DNA of 64,000 bases. Source: Bifidobacterium pluvialisilvae (GTDB taxonomy: Bacteria > Actinomycetota > Actinomycetes > Actinomycetales > Bifidobacteriaceae). This document shows, piece by piece, positions 25,750 through 35,000 of the stretch; the first letter of the stretch is position 1; each line of letters starts with the position of its first letter. Both the position numbers and the translations under genes were made by a program. The notes under the pieces are model-generated. The model saw only the letters and a program-made list of their open reading frames with translations, did not search any database and had not been told where the DNA came from. The stretch is taken from contig NZ_JAHBBI010000001.1 in assembly GCF_019331695.1 (NCBI RefSeq), forward strand, positions 124,001 to 188,000, written 5' to 3'.

Positions 25750-25818
25750 CACGATGGTCGCGATTACATTGAGATGGGTCTGCTCTACTTGGTTGTCTGT
25801 TCTCTGTACATCCAGCAT

Positions 25819-25827
25819 CGGCGTAAG
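25819..25827 (+). repeat. Variant recombination-core sequence before the recombinase gene
   Basis: CGGCGTAAG differs by one base from CAGCGTAAG, the 9-bp motif shared by the 5' and 3' repeats of the hsdS cassettes. With its context CATCGGCGTAAGCA it resembles the inner repeat. It is non-coding here, 30 bp before the recombinase start, so coding constraint cannot explain it. Confidence 0.5.
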
Positions 25828-25856
25828 CATCTCTATACAGAAAAGAGAACCTAAGA

Positions 25857-26786
25857 ATGACTGGAAATACTACGGACAGAAAGACCTTGTTCTGTGATTA
25901 TTACACGCAGTGGGTTAGCGTTTACAAGGAGGGGGCAATCCGTGATGTGACGATGAAAAAATACAAGCTTACTGAGGCATGGCTCAGTAAGCTCGTCCCC
26001 GATCTTCGACTCGTCGACATGGATCGTGTGAACTACCAGAAGCTGATCAATGGATACGCGGAATATCACGAGAGACAGACGACAATGGACTTTCACCACC
26101 AGTTGAAAGGCGCCATTCTCGATGCCGTTGACGAGGGGTTGATTCAACGTGATCCCACGCGCAAAGCGATCATCAAAGGCAGAACTCCCCGAGAGAAGAA
26201 AACAAAGTATCTTAATCAGTTTGAGTTGCACGCAGTGCTTGCCGATCTGGATCTGGGAACCATTCCGAGCTGGGATTGGCTGATACTGCTTATCGCTAAG
26301 ACCGGTCTGCGCTTCTCGGAGGCCCTAGGACTTACGCCTGCCGATTTCGACTTCGTTCATCAAACCTTGTCCGTCAGTAAAACCTGGGATTACAAGAATG
26401 GAGGGGGATTCGTACCGACTAAGAATGCGTCTTCTATGCGTAAGGTGCAGCTTGATTGGCAACTCATCATGCAACTGTCGGCCTTATTGAAGGACCTTCC
26501 CGAGAATGAACCCATTTTCGTAAACGGGAAAGTTTACAACTCGACCGCCAACAATGTCCTGGCGCGACATTGTGAGCATGCCGAAGTGCCAGTGATCTCG
26601 ATTCATGGGTTAAGACATACGCATGCGTCATTGTTGCTCTTCGCTGGCGTGTCTATTGCTAGTGTGTCCAAAAGACTTGGGCACGCCAGCATGAACACGA
26701 CACAGGATACCTACCTACACGTCATCCGCGAACTGGAAAATAAGGACGTTGATATCGTGATGCGCGCCCTTTCCACCCTCATCTAA
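25857..26786 (+). CDS. Tyrosine recombinase of the hsd locus
   Basis: This 309-aa site-specific recombinase has an N-terminal SAM-like core-binding domain (about 10-105) and a C-terminal catalytic domain. All catalytic residues are visible: R152 in KTGLRFSEAL, a candidate lysine at K189, H250-x-x-R253 in HGLRHTHAS, H276 in LGHASMN and nucleophile Y286 in DTYLHV. It lies between two oppositely oriented hsdS cassettes and inside inverted repeats, and should catalyse their inversion or exchange, as recombinases of phase-variable type I systems do. No Shine-Dalgarno sequence close to the ATG is strong. Nothing else here resembles a prophage or conjugative element, so it is probably dedicated to this locus. 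Confidence 0.92.
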   Translation: MTGNTTDRKTLFCDYYTQWVSVYKEGAIRDVTMKKYKLTEAWLSKLVPDLRLVDMDRVNYQKLINGYAEYHERQTTMDFHHQLKGAILDAVDEGLIQRDPTRKAIIKGRTPREKKTKYLNQFELHAVLADLDLGTIPSWDWLILLIAKTGLRFSEALGLTPADFDFVHQTLSVSKTWDYKNGGGFVPTKNASSMRKVQLDWQLIMQLSALLKDLPENEPIFVNGKVYNSTANNVLARHCEHAEVPVISIHGLRHTHASLLLFAGVSIASVSKRLGHASMNTTQDTYLHVIRELENKDVDIVMRALSTLI

Positions 26787-26803
26787 GCCTAATATTGATC
26801 ACA

Positions 26804-26843
26804 ATTGCTTACGCTGATGAAGGGTGATGAGGGAATCAAGCCG
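26804..26843 (-). repeat. Inner inverted repeat, right copy
   Basis: This is the exact reverse complement of 25710-25749 (40 bp). Recombination between the two copies would invert the recombinase gene alone, leaving both cassettes intact. Confidence 0.9.
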
Positions 26844-27313
26844 AGAGAAGAACGAGACCAAACACCTTTGCTCTTGAACGGATGGTATGTGAAGCTGCCT
26901 CCTCTTCCAATCTTCCACATTGAATACAAGCTTTTCAATGTCAACGCCATACGAACTAAGCATGAACATCTTGTACATCTCACGATGCTTGGAAATAAGC
27001 GTCCAGTACTCTGTAGAAATATCGTCATTAGAGACAAGCACCATATATTCGTTAGAAACCACTGCCCCATCAAGGTCTTCTGGCACATAGCCATTCGCTC
27101 CATGAACGACTTGTCGCTTGGAAATCAGGTAGTCTCCGGCATGTATCTCGTAATAGTTTTTTACAAGAATATCCTTGCCGCTAAGGAAATCACGAGAAAC
27201 AACGCCTCCATTCCGACGTTTGACAGTTACAAGTTGATACGTCTTATCATCATCCAAGACAACAGGGCGAGCAACTTCAGTGACGATCTCTGAAACCTTA
27301 CGCTGTTCCCAAG
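26815..27313 (-). repeat. 499-bp inverted duplicate of hsdS 30632-31130
   Basis: By eye the two segments match without indels or visible substitutions, and both are exactly 499 bp long. The first mismatch at the inner end is one base (26814 against 31131). Such identity implies a very recent copying or recombination event. Confidence 0.85.
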
Positions 27314-27320
27314 CAGACGT
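27297..27320 (-). repeat. Outer inverted repeat, right copy
   Basis: This is the exact reverse complement of 25236-25259 (24 bp). Inversion between these copies would swap the places of cassettes A and C relative to hsdM. Confidence 0.9.
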
Positions 27321-27325
27321 ATAAT
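27320..27325 (+). promoter_or_regulatory. Candidate -10 box for hsdM
   Basis: A perfect TATAAT begins at the last base of the outer repeat, 76 bp before the hsdM start. The -35 position would fall inside the repeat, where only TTACGC is available at 16-bp spacing, so the promoter is uncertain. Because both outer repeats are identical, inversion would not change it. Confidence 0.4.
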
Positions 27326-27400
27326 GGCACGAATATCAGTGCGGCCATCCTCGATCGTGCAGGATTCCCATGAAAACAGTAGCGGCAAAGGAGCGTATGA

Positions 27401-29965
27401 ATGAATAAGCAGCAGTTGGCATCTAAGATCTGGGAGTCCGCCAACAGGATGCGTTCGAAGATTGAAGCCAACGAGTATAAGGACTACATTCTCGGCTTCA
27501 TTTTCTACAAGTTCCTATCTGAAACCGAGGTCGCGCGTCTGCGTGCGGAGGAATGGACGGACGAGGATTTCCCGGCGTTGGTGGAGGACGATGCCGAAAC
27601 CGTGGACTACGTGCGTGACACATGTGGTTACTTCATCGCCTATGACAACCTGTTCGCTACATGGATCGACAAAGGCTCCGACTTCCACATCTCCGATGTG
27701 CGCGATGCACTCTCCGCGTTCGACCGCAACATCAATCCGGCGCACAAGCGTGTGTTCGCGGGCATCTTTGATACATTGCAGACCGGTCTGTCCAAGCTCG
27801 GCACCGACGAGAAGAGCCGTTCCAAGGCCGCCCGTGACTTGATCTACCTCATCAAGGATATTCCAATGGACGCCCGGCAGGGCTATGACGTGCTCGGCTA
27901 CATCTATGAGTACCTCATCGACAAGTTCGCCTCGAACGCAGGTAAGAAGGCAGGCGAATTCTATACGCCGAGTGAAGTCTCCCAGCTGATGAGCGAGATC
28001 ATTGCCGGGCACTTGAAGGGCCGCAAGGAGATCACCATCTACGATCCGACGTCCGGTTCCGGCTCCTTGCTCATCCATATCGGTCAGGCGGTCGCGCGTC
28101 GCAACGGCAATCCGAACGACATCAAATACTATGCGCAGGAACTTAAAGAGAACACGTACAACCTCACGCGTATGAACCTTGTCATGCGCGGCATCCTGCC
28201 TGACAACATCGTGGCCCGCAACGGCGACACTCTCAAGGACGACTGGCCGTGGTTCGACACCGACGAAACCAAGGACGAGACTTATGATCCATTGTTCGTG
28301 GATGCGGTGGTTTCGAACCCACCGTACTCGCAAAACTGGGAGCCACCGGAGGCTGGCGAGGACATCCGTTTCGAGTACGGCATTGCCCCCAAGTCCAAGG
28401 CCGATTATGCGTTCCTACTGCACGATTTGTATCATCTGCGTGATGATGGCATGATGGCCATCGTCCTGCCCCATGGCGTGTTGTTCCGTGGCGGCGAGGA
28501 GGGGGAGATCCGTCGCAATCTCGTGGAGCATCACCACATCCAGGCCATCATTGGACTGCCATCGAACATTTTCTTCGGCACTGGCATCCCTACCATCGTG
28601 ATGGTGCTGCGCAAGCACCGCGACGACGACCATGTGCTCATGGTGGACGCCTCGAAGCATTTTGTCAAAGATGGTAAGAACAACAAGCTACGGGCGAGCG
28701 ACATCAAACGTATCGTGGACGCGGTCGCAGGCAACCTCACCATCGACAAGTTCAGTAGGCTGGTGGACATCCAGGAGATTCGTGGCAACGACTACAATCT
28801 GAACATCCCGCGGTATGTGGATTCCTCCGAACCTGCTGAGAGCTGGGATATTTATGCCACCATGTTCGGTGGTATCCCTAAACGTGACATCGACGCGCTG
28901 CACCGGTATTGGGACGTATTCCCCGAACTGCGCCATCATCTGTTCAATGTGGATAATGGACGCGCTGCACGTCTCGCCGTAGGGAATGTGAGCACCGCCG
29001 TACATGAGGATACGCAGGTGTGTGCGTATCTCGACCGATATCGTGACGTGTTCGCCGACTACCGTGGGTTCTTGCGCTCGTCACTCATTGACCGGAGCAT
29101 GGATGTCGGTATCGCCTCCGAGGAGGAGATGCTCGCCGATGACCTTATGCGTCGTCTCGCCGATATCCCGCTCGTGGACGCCTATACGGCGTATCAGGTG
29201 CTCGACGATGGGTGGCAGACGATCTCCATCGATCTGGAGACCTTGCAGAATGAGGGATTCGATGCGGTACGCGTTGTGGATCCCAATATGGTTGTCAAGA
29301 AGAAGAGCGGCAAGGAAGTCGAGGTGCAGGACGGTTGGACTGGTCGTATTCTGCCGTTCGACCTCGTACAGCGACGTCTGCTTTCCGGAGAACTCGCTGA
29401 GATCGATTCGTGCGAGCACCGTCTGACCGACATCGGACAGGAATTGGATGGACTGTTAGAGAACCTTGATGAGGACGACAAGGACTGCGACGCGATCAAC
29501 GAGGCCGGTGATGCCTTCGTTGCGGCTGAACTGAAAAAGGCCGTGAAGGCGATCGGCAAACACCCCGAAACCGAGCTCGACTGTGCGCTCGTGGCTGCGA
29601 ATAGACTCCTCGACGAGGAGAAGAAGATCAAAAAGGATGTCAAGGAACGTCGTGCCTCTTTGGAAAACAGGACCAAGACGGTCATCGAGGGTCTAAGCGA
29701 CGATCAGGCGCGCGACCTGCTCGAAGACAAATGGGTCACGCCGTTGCAAGAACGGTTGGAACAGCTGCCACGCGAGATCATCGACGGTCTGGTGGCGAAA
29801 ATCGTCGCGCTTGGCGAGAAGTACTCGACCACGTATGCAGACGTGTGTGATGAGATTTCGACCGCGGAGGCAGAACTCGGGGACATGCTTGGACAGCTGG
29901 TCGGCGACGAATTCGACATGCAGGGCATCGCCGAGCTCAAGACCCTGCTGGGAGGTGAACGATGA
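27401..29965 (+). CDS. hsdM: Type I modification methyltransferase subunit HsdM
   Basis: This 854-aa subunit methylates adenine N6 at the site chosen by HsdS. The N-terminal helical HsdM_N region (about 5-130) precedes the methyltransferase core, with SAM motif DPTSGSGS at about 215-222 and catalytic NPPY at 306-309. Residues about 500-854 form a long extension with a charged, probably coiled-coil stretch (about 655-790); classical HsdM proteins are only about 500-550 aa. AAAGGAG precedes the ATG. The stop overlaps hsdS by 4 bp. The downstream order is hsdS, antitoxin, Fic toxin, hsdR. Confidence 0.95.
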   Translation: MNKQQLASKIWESANRMRSKIEANEYKDYILGFIFYKFLSETEVARLRAEEWTDEDFPALVEDDAETVDYVRDTCGYFIAYDNLFATWIDKGSDFHISDVRDALSAFDRNINPAHKRVFAGIFDTLQTGLSKLGTDEKSRSKAARDLIYLIKDIPMDARQGYDVLGYIYEYLIDKFASNAGKKAGEFYTPSEVSQLMSEIIAGHLKGRKEITIYDPTSGSGSLLIHIGQAVARRNGNPNDIKYYAQELKENTYNLTRMNLVMRGILPDNIVARNGDTLKDDWPWFDTDETKDETYDPLFVDAVVSNPPYSQNWEPPEAGEDIRFEYGIAPKSKADYAFLLHDLYHLRDDGMMAIVLPHGVLFRGGEEGEIRRNLVEHHHIQAIIGLPSNIFFGTGIPTIVMVLRKHRDDDHVLMVDASKHFVKDGKNNKLRASDIKRIVDAVAGNLTIDKFSRLVDIQEIRGNDYNLNIPRYVDSSEPAESWDIYATMFGGIPKRDIDALHRYWDVFPELRHHLFNVDNGRAARLAVGNVSTAVHEDTQVCAYLDRYRDVFADYRGFLRSSLIDRSMDVGIASEEEMLADDLMRRLADIPLVDAYTAYQVLDDGWQTISIDLETLQNEGFDAVRVVDPNMVVKKKSGKEVEVQDGWTGRILPFDLVQRRLLSGELAEIDSCEHRLTDIGQELDGLLENLDEDDKDCDAINEAGDAFVAAELKKAVKAIGKHPETELDCALVAANRLLDEEKKIKKDVKERRASLENRTKTVIEGLSDDQARDLLEDKWVTPLQERLEQLPREIIDGLVAKIVALGEKYSTTYADVCDEISTAEAELGDMLGQLVGDEFDMQGIAELKTLLGGER

Positions 29966-31191
29966 GCGCTAATTCGAACAAACCTTCGATTCGTTTCGCT
30001 GGTTTTACTGACCCTTGGGAACAGCGTAAGTTGGGGGAGATTGCTGATCGTATGACTCGCAAGAACGAGCATAACGAGTCAGATTTGCCATTGACCATCT
30101 CGGCTCAGTATGGATTGATTGACCAACGGGTTTTCTTCAATAATCAAGTTGCCAGCAAGGATATGAGTGGCTATTATCTTTTGCACAAAGGTGAGTTCGC
30201 CTATAACAAGAGCACTTCCGCAGATAGTCCATGGGGCGCAATCAAGCGTTTGACTCGGTACGAAAAAGGTTGCGTCTCCACGCTTTATATCTGTTTTACA
30301 TTGAGGGACGCAGACCCTGACTACCTTGTGACGTACTACGAGACGAACCGTTGGCATAAAGCTGTGCAATTGATTGCGGCCGAAGGGGCACGGAACCATG
30401 GTCTGTTGAACGTTGCCCCAGATGTTTTTTTTGATATGGCGCTTTCGCTTCCATTATCCCTTCTCGAGCAACAGACCATCGGCCGGTTCTTCTCGCGCCT
30501 TGATTCCCTCATCACCCTTCATCAGCGTAAGCATGACAAGCTCGTCGTGATCAAGAAGGCGATGCTCGAACAGATGTTCCCACAGGAGGGGGAGTCAGTT
30601 CCGAGGATTCGTTTCGCTGGTTTTACTGACCCTTGGGAACAGCGTAAGGTTTCAGAGATCGTCACTGAAGTTGCTCGCCCTGTTGTCTTGGATGATGATA
30701 AGACGTATCAACTTGTAACTGTCAAACGTCGGAATGGAGGCGTTGTTTCTCGTGATTTCCTTAGCGGCAAGGATATTCTTGTAAAAAACTATTACGAGAT
30801 ACATGCCGGAGACTACCTGATTTCCAAGCGACAAGTCGTTCATGGAGCGAATGGCTATGTGCCAGAAGACCTTGATGGGGCAGTGGTTTCTAACGAATAT
30901 ATGGTGCTTGTCTCTAATGACGATATTTCTACAGAGTACTGGACGCTTATTTCCAAGCATCGTGAGATGTACAAGATGTTCATGCTTAGTTCGTATGGCG
31001 TTGACATTGAAAAGCTTGTATTCAATGTGGAAGATTGGAAGAGGAGGCAGCTTCACATACCATCCGTTCAAGAGCAAAGGTGTTTGGTCTCGTTCTTCTC
31101 TCGGCTTGATTCCCTCATCACCCTTCATCAACGTAAGTTGGAATTGCTTAGAAACATCAAGCAATCCCTGCTTGACAAGATGTTCGTCTAG
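29962..31191 (+). CDS. hsdS: Type I specificity subunit HsdS (expressed copy)
   Basis: This 409-aa DNA-recognition subunit has two recognition domains, about 20-175 and about 225-385, each followed by the conserved segment FFSRLDSLITLHQRK. Each domain is introduced by RFAGFTDPWEQRK. These conserved segments coincide with the DNA repeats shared with the silent cassettes (30014-30030, 30499-30533, 30632-30648, 31102-31137), so either half can be exchanged. The second domain is present again, inverted, at 26815-27313. The ATG overlaps the hsdM stop (ATGA). The target sequence is bipartite but cannot be predicted by eye. Confidence 0.95.
   Translation: MSANSNKPSIRFAGFTDPWEQRKLGEIADRMTRKNEHNESDLPLTISAQYGLIDQRVFFNNQVASKDMSGYYLLHKGEFAYNKSTSADSPWGAIKRLTRYEKGCVSTLYICFTLRDADPDYLVTYYETNRWHKAVQLIAAEGARNHGLLNVAPDVFFDMALSLPLSLLEQQTIGRFFSRLDSLITLHQRKHDKLVVIKKAMLEQMFPQEGESVPRIRFAGFTDPWEQRKVSEIVTEVARPVVLDDDKTYQLVTVKRRNGGVVSRDFLSGKDILVKNYYEIHAGDYLISKRQVVHGANGYVPEDLDGAVVSNEYMVLVSNDDISTEYWTLISKHREMYKMFMLSSYGVDIEKLVFNVEDWKRRQLHIPSVQEQRCLVSFFSRLDSLITLHQRKLELLRNIKQSLLDKMFV
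30632..31130 (+). repeat. 499-bp segment duplicated in inverse orientation upstream of hsdM
   Basis: This covers the second recognition domain of hsdS, from CTTGGGAACAG to CTTCATCA. Its inverted copy lies at 26815-27313. The boundaries fall on the conserved repeats that flank each recognition domain. Confidence 0.85.
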
Positions 31192-31203
31192 AAAGGAGGA
31201 ATC

Positions 31204-31395
31204 ATGGATCGCAAACGTGCAATGGAGGAGGCTATCCACTCCGGCGAAATGGAAGGCGCATACGTTTCGGCGGAATTCCGCCGTGACGCCAAGGAATATG
31301 TCGAGGGTGATTTCTCCATTGAAGAACTCATGACTCGCACGAAGCGTCGTTGGCAGACCCGAAACTCGGGTGAGAAAGCGCCTGTCCATGCCTGA
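31204..31395 (+). CDS. VbhA-like antitoxin of the Fic toxin
   Basis: This small protein of 63 aa would inhibit the adjacent Fic adenylyltransferase. Residues 13-18 read SGEMEG, matching the inhibitory motif [S/T]xxxE[G/N], in which the glutamate blocks ATP binding in the toxin; here it is E17. The rest (FRRDAKEYVEGDFSIEELM) matches the three-helix VbhA-type antitoxins. A very strong AAAGGAGG precedes the ATG. The gene overlaps the fic start by 8 bp, a usual sign of a toxin-antitoxin pair. It lies 12 bp after hsdS. Confidence 0.85.
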   Translation: MDRKRAMEEAIHSGEMEGAYVSAEFRRDAKEYVEGDFSIEELMTRTKRRWQTRNSGEKAPVHA

Positions 31396-32059
31396 TGAAC
31401 TGTTCGTGGACCCGTACATCGATCAACGAACAGGCATTCTCGGCAATCTGGTTGGTGCCTCCACGTACGATGAGTTGCGCAATGCCGAGGGTGAATTCGT
31501 CGCTTTACGGATGAATGAATTCCTTTCCAAGCCTATTCCGCGTGTGACCGGTACGCTCGATGATTTCTGCATGCTTCATCGCGCGCTGTTCCAGGACATC
31601 TATGCATGGGCTGGACGAATACGAACCGTCGAGATCCGTAAGAACGTCGAAGGCGCAGAATTTTTCCTTCCTTCGGCGAACATCGCAATGGGCATCGGGT
31701 GGGCTCAAGGAGAACTGAGGCGGGATAATATGCTCGCTAGCCTACCGTCGCAAAAGTTTGTGGAACGTCTCGCCTACCATTACGACAACTACAACTTCAT
31801 TCATCCGTTCCGAGAAGGCAATGGACGCGTTCAACGGTTGTTCTGGACGCTGTTGTGTCATGACGCTGGTTATGACCTCGATTGGCGGCTCGTCAGTGGC
31901 GAAGAGAACGACGAGGCGAGTCGTCTCGCCGCCGAGGACCGGGACTATGGAGCTTTGGAACGCATATTTACGCAAATCGCGACGCCATGTGATCCAAATA
32001 CGCCGATCAACAGTGGAATCGTGACCGTCGGCCACTTGCCCGGCATCGTCGGCGAATGA
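31388..32059 (+). CDS. Fic-domain toxin (protein adenylyltransferase), VbhT-like
   Basis: This 223-aa protein carries the complete Fic active site HPFREGNGRVQR, with catalytic H139, and the flap region YAWAGRIRTVEI. Such class I Fic toxins transfer AMP to targets such as DNA gyrase and are silenced by a separate antitoxin, present just upstream. I start at ATG 31388 (MPDELFVDPY); an in-frame GTG at 31370 would add six residues. The gene is embedded between hsdS and hsdR, and the intact motif argues that it is functional. It may stabilise the restriction locus or act as a back-up response if the system is disturbed. Confidence 0.9.
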   Translation: MPDELFVDPYIDQRTGILGNLVGASTYDELRNAEGEFVALRMNEFLSKPIPRVTGTLDDFCMLHRALFQDIYAWAGRIRTVEIRKNVEGAEFFLPSANIAMGIGWAQGELRRDNMLASLPSQKFVERLAYHYDNYNFIHPFREGNGRVQRLFWTLLCHDAGYDLDWRLVSGEENDEASRLAAEDRDYGALERIFTQIATPCDPNTPINSGIVTVGHLPGIVGE

Positions 32060-32078
32060 TGAACGTAAGGAGTGGAAC

Positions 32079-35000
32079 ATGATTTTCGACAAGGAATCGG
32101 ATTTCGAGGAAAGTGTCATCTCGGTGCTCCAACAGCACGGATGGAAAGACGGCATACTCCGATATCCGACCGAGCAACAGTTGCTCGACAACTGGAAAGC
32201 CATCCTGTACCGCAACAACAACGACATCGATCGGCTCGGACAGTATCCGCTGACTGACGGTGAGATGTCGCAGATCATTGAACAGATCGAGACATTACGC
32301 ACACCGCTCGCGCTCAACTCGTTCGTCAACGGACGCACCGTGTCCATCACCCGCGACAACAAAGACGACAAAGTTCACTTCGGCAAGGAGGTCAGCCTCT
32401 ACATCTACGACCGCAAGGAGATCGCAGGAGGCAAAAGCACCTACCAGATCGCACAGCAGCCGGTCTATCCAGCCAAAAATAAGATGAAGCACTCGCGGCG
32501 CGGCGACCTTGTCCTACTCATCAACGGCATGCCTCTCATCCACATCGAACTTAAGAAAAGCGGCGTGCCGGTCAGCCAAGCGACCGGTCAGATTGAGAAA
32601 TACGCGCACGAGGGTGTGTTCACCGGATTGTTCCGCCTCGTGCAGATCTTCGTCGCCATGAATCCCGACGACGCCGTGTACTTCGCCAATCCCGGTGTGG
32701 ATAAGTTTAACCCGAGCTACTACTTCCATTGGGCTGACTTCAATAACGAGCCCATCTGCGGAGGGCGGAATCCAGGCAAGGATGAATGGAAGCTGTTCAT
32801 CGGCGGCACGTCCGGCACCGCTGGATTGCTATCCATCCCCATGGCGCACCAGCTCATCGGCTTCTACACCATCGCCGACTCGGCGGACGGATGTCTCAAA
32901 GTGCTGCGCAGCTACCAGTACATCGCGGCGAACGCCATCTCCGACATCGTACGCAAAACCGATTGGGAACAGCGTCCTTCCATTCCCGGTCGCCCCGGAG
33001 GCTACGTATGGCACACCACCGGTTCCGGAAAAACCATGACCAGCTTCAAATCGGCACAGCTCATCGCCGATTCGCATGATGCCGACAAGGTCGTGTTCCT
33101 TATGGACCGCATTGAACTAGGCACCCAGTCTCTCAAGGAATACCGCAGTTTCGCCGACGACGAGGACGATGTACAAGGGACCGAAAACACGGGTGTGCTG
33201 CGCGACAGACTCGCCAGCGACGACCCGAAGGACACACTCATCGTTACCTCCATACAGAAGATGAGCAATGTGAAACCTGGTGAGGGCGGCATCACCCAAG
33301 CGGAACTCGATCGGATGGCCACCAAACGTATCGTCTTCATCGTGGACGAATGCCACCGTTCCACGTTCGGCGATATGCTGCAGGACATCCGGCGCTCTTT
33401 CCCGAACGCACTGTTCTTCGGATTCACCGGTACACCGATACTCGACGAGAACCAGAAGAAACACTCCACCACGGCCATGCTGTTCGGCAACGAATTGCAC
33501 CGATACAGCATCGCCGACGGCATTCGCGATCACAATGTGCTTGGCTTTGATCCCACCATGGTCACCACGTACAAGGATTCCGAGATACGTCTCAAAGTGG
33601 CGCTCGATAAGGCCAAGGCAGAGAACATCGACGAGGCACTTGCCGATCCCGCGAAGACGGAGGTCTATGAGCATTACATGGACAAAAACGAGGTGCCCAT
33701 GGCTTCAATGACTGACGATTCAGGGAATCTCGTCCGCGGCATCGAGGACGAACTTGGACGCGACCAGTATGGCAACGACACACCGCACCCTGACATGGTG
33801 GTCAAAGACATTCTCGAACAGTTCCCCGTACTCAGCCATGGAGGCAAGTTCCATGCCATGCTCGCGACCAGCTCCATTCCCGAGGCCATCGACTACTATC
33901 ACCGGTTCAAGGAGCTAGCCCCGGAACTTCATGTGACGGCCCTGTTCGATCCGAACGTGGACAACTCCGCCGGCGCCACGGTCAAAGGCGAAGCACTCGC
34001 CGAGATCATGGGTGACTACAACACGATGTACGGTAAGGACTTCGGCATTGTTGATTGGCCGTTCATGAAGAAGGACATTTCGTCGCGTCTGTCGCATAAG
34101 CGGCCCTATGGCAACATCGACGCGAGACGTTCGGAACGACTCGACCTGCTCATCGTCGTGGATCAGATGCTCACCGGTTTCGACTCGAAATGGGTGAACA
34201 CGCTTTATCTCGACAAGATCATCGAATACGAGAGCATCATTCAGGCGTTCAGTCGCACGAACAGACTGTTTGGCCCGGACAAGCCGTTCGGCGTTATCCG
34301 CTACTATCGCAAACCCCACACCATGCGGCGCAACATCGAACGTGCCGTGAAACTCTATTCCGGTGATCGTCCGCTTGAACTGTTCGTGCAGAAACTGCCG
34401 CAGAACATCAAGTCCATGGATGCCCGATACCGGGAGATTCTCGACGTGTTCAAGGAAACGGGGAAGACTGGTCTCTCACGGTTGCCGGAATCGGTGGAGG
34501 CCAAACGCAAGTTTGCTCAAGAGTTCGTGGCGTTGAACCGCTTCCTGGAAGCGGCGAAGGTGCAAGGCTTCAACTGGGCAACATCTGAATATCGGATCGA
34601 CGACAGTGATCCCATGGATGGTGGAAACGACGACATCTCTGGAATCGTGCGCCCGCAGATCGACGAACGCACGTATCTCATCCTTGCGCAACGTTATAAG
34701 GAACTGTTTGACGGCGACGACAACGGTGATACTGATAACGGAGACGACGGCGCGTCTGAGGCGCCATACGAACTGGAAGGCTACCTCACCGAGATTGATA
34801 CCGGACTCATTGACACTGACTACATGAACGTCAACTTTGTCAAATGGCTCAAAGCACTCAAGGAAGACAGTCTGGAACTGGCGGAGATGTCCGCACAGCT
34901 CCACCGTTCCTTCGCGGTTCTTTCCAAGGACGAGCAACGGCTCGCGGAACTGTTCCTGCATGACGTGGAACGTGGTGACGTGACCGTCGAGGACGGATGC

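Larger units (their letters stand above)
25209..25772 (+). pseudogene. Silent hsdS half-gene (target-recognition cassette A)
   Basis: This frame encodes one type I specificity half: SAWEQRKLGEVVDQ at the front, a unique recognition domain of about 145 residues, and the conserved end FFSRLDSLITLHQRK before an early stop. It lacks the second recognition domain and the usual HsdS N-terminus (compare PSIRFAGFTDPWEQRK in the expressed gene). A GTG at 25209 could start it, but no Shine-Dalgarno sequence is visible. The recognition domain differs from both domains of the expressed hsdS. I read it as a donor cassette for recombination rather than a gene in its own right. Outer and inner repeats (25236-25259, 25710-25749) bracket it. 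Confidence 0.85.
26799..27320 (-). pseudogene. Silent hsdS half-gene in inverse orientation (cassette C)
   Basis: Read on the minus strand this encodes SAWEQRKVSEIVTE, a full recognition domain and FFSRLDSLITLHQRKQL, then stops. A stop codon lies shortly upstream in frame, so no full HsdS can be made from it in place. Over 26815-27313 it appears identical to 30632-31130, the second recognition domain of the expressed hsdS. It points away from hsdM. It is a donor cassette, or the product of a recent copying event from the expressed gene. Confidence 0.9.

Noticed and set aside
25857-26786. Recombinase as the integrase of a prophage or integrative element
   Set aside because: No structural, excision or conjugation genes are present and no attachment site in a tRNA is seen. 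The flanking inverted hsdS repeats fit a local DNA-inversion role better.
26805-27293. Plus-strand ORF duplicated at 30652-31419 (minus)
   Set aside because: Both are antisense readings of the same hsdS recognition domain. Their identity is useful evidence for the DNA duplication, but they are not genes.
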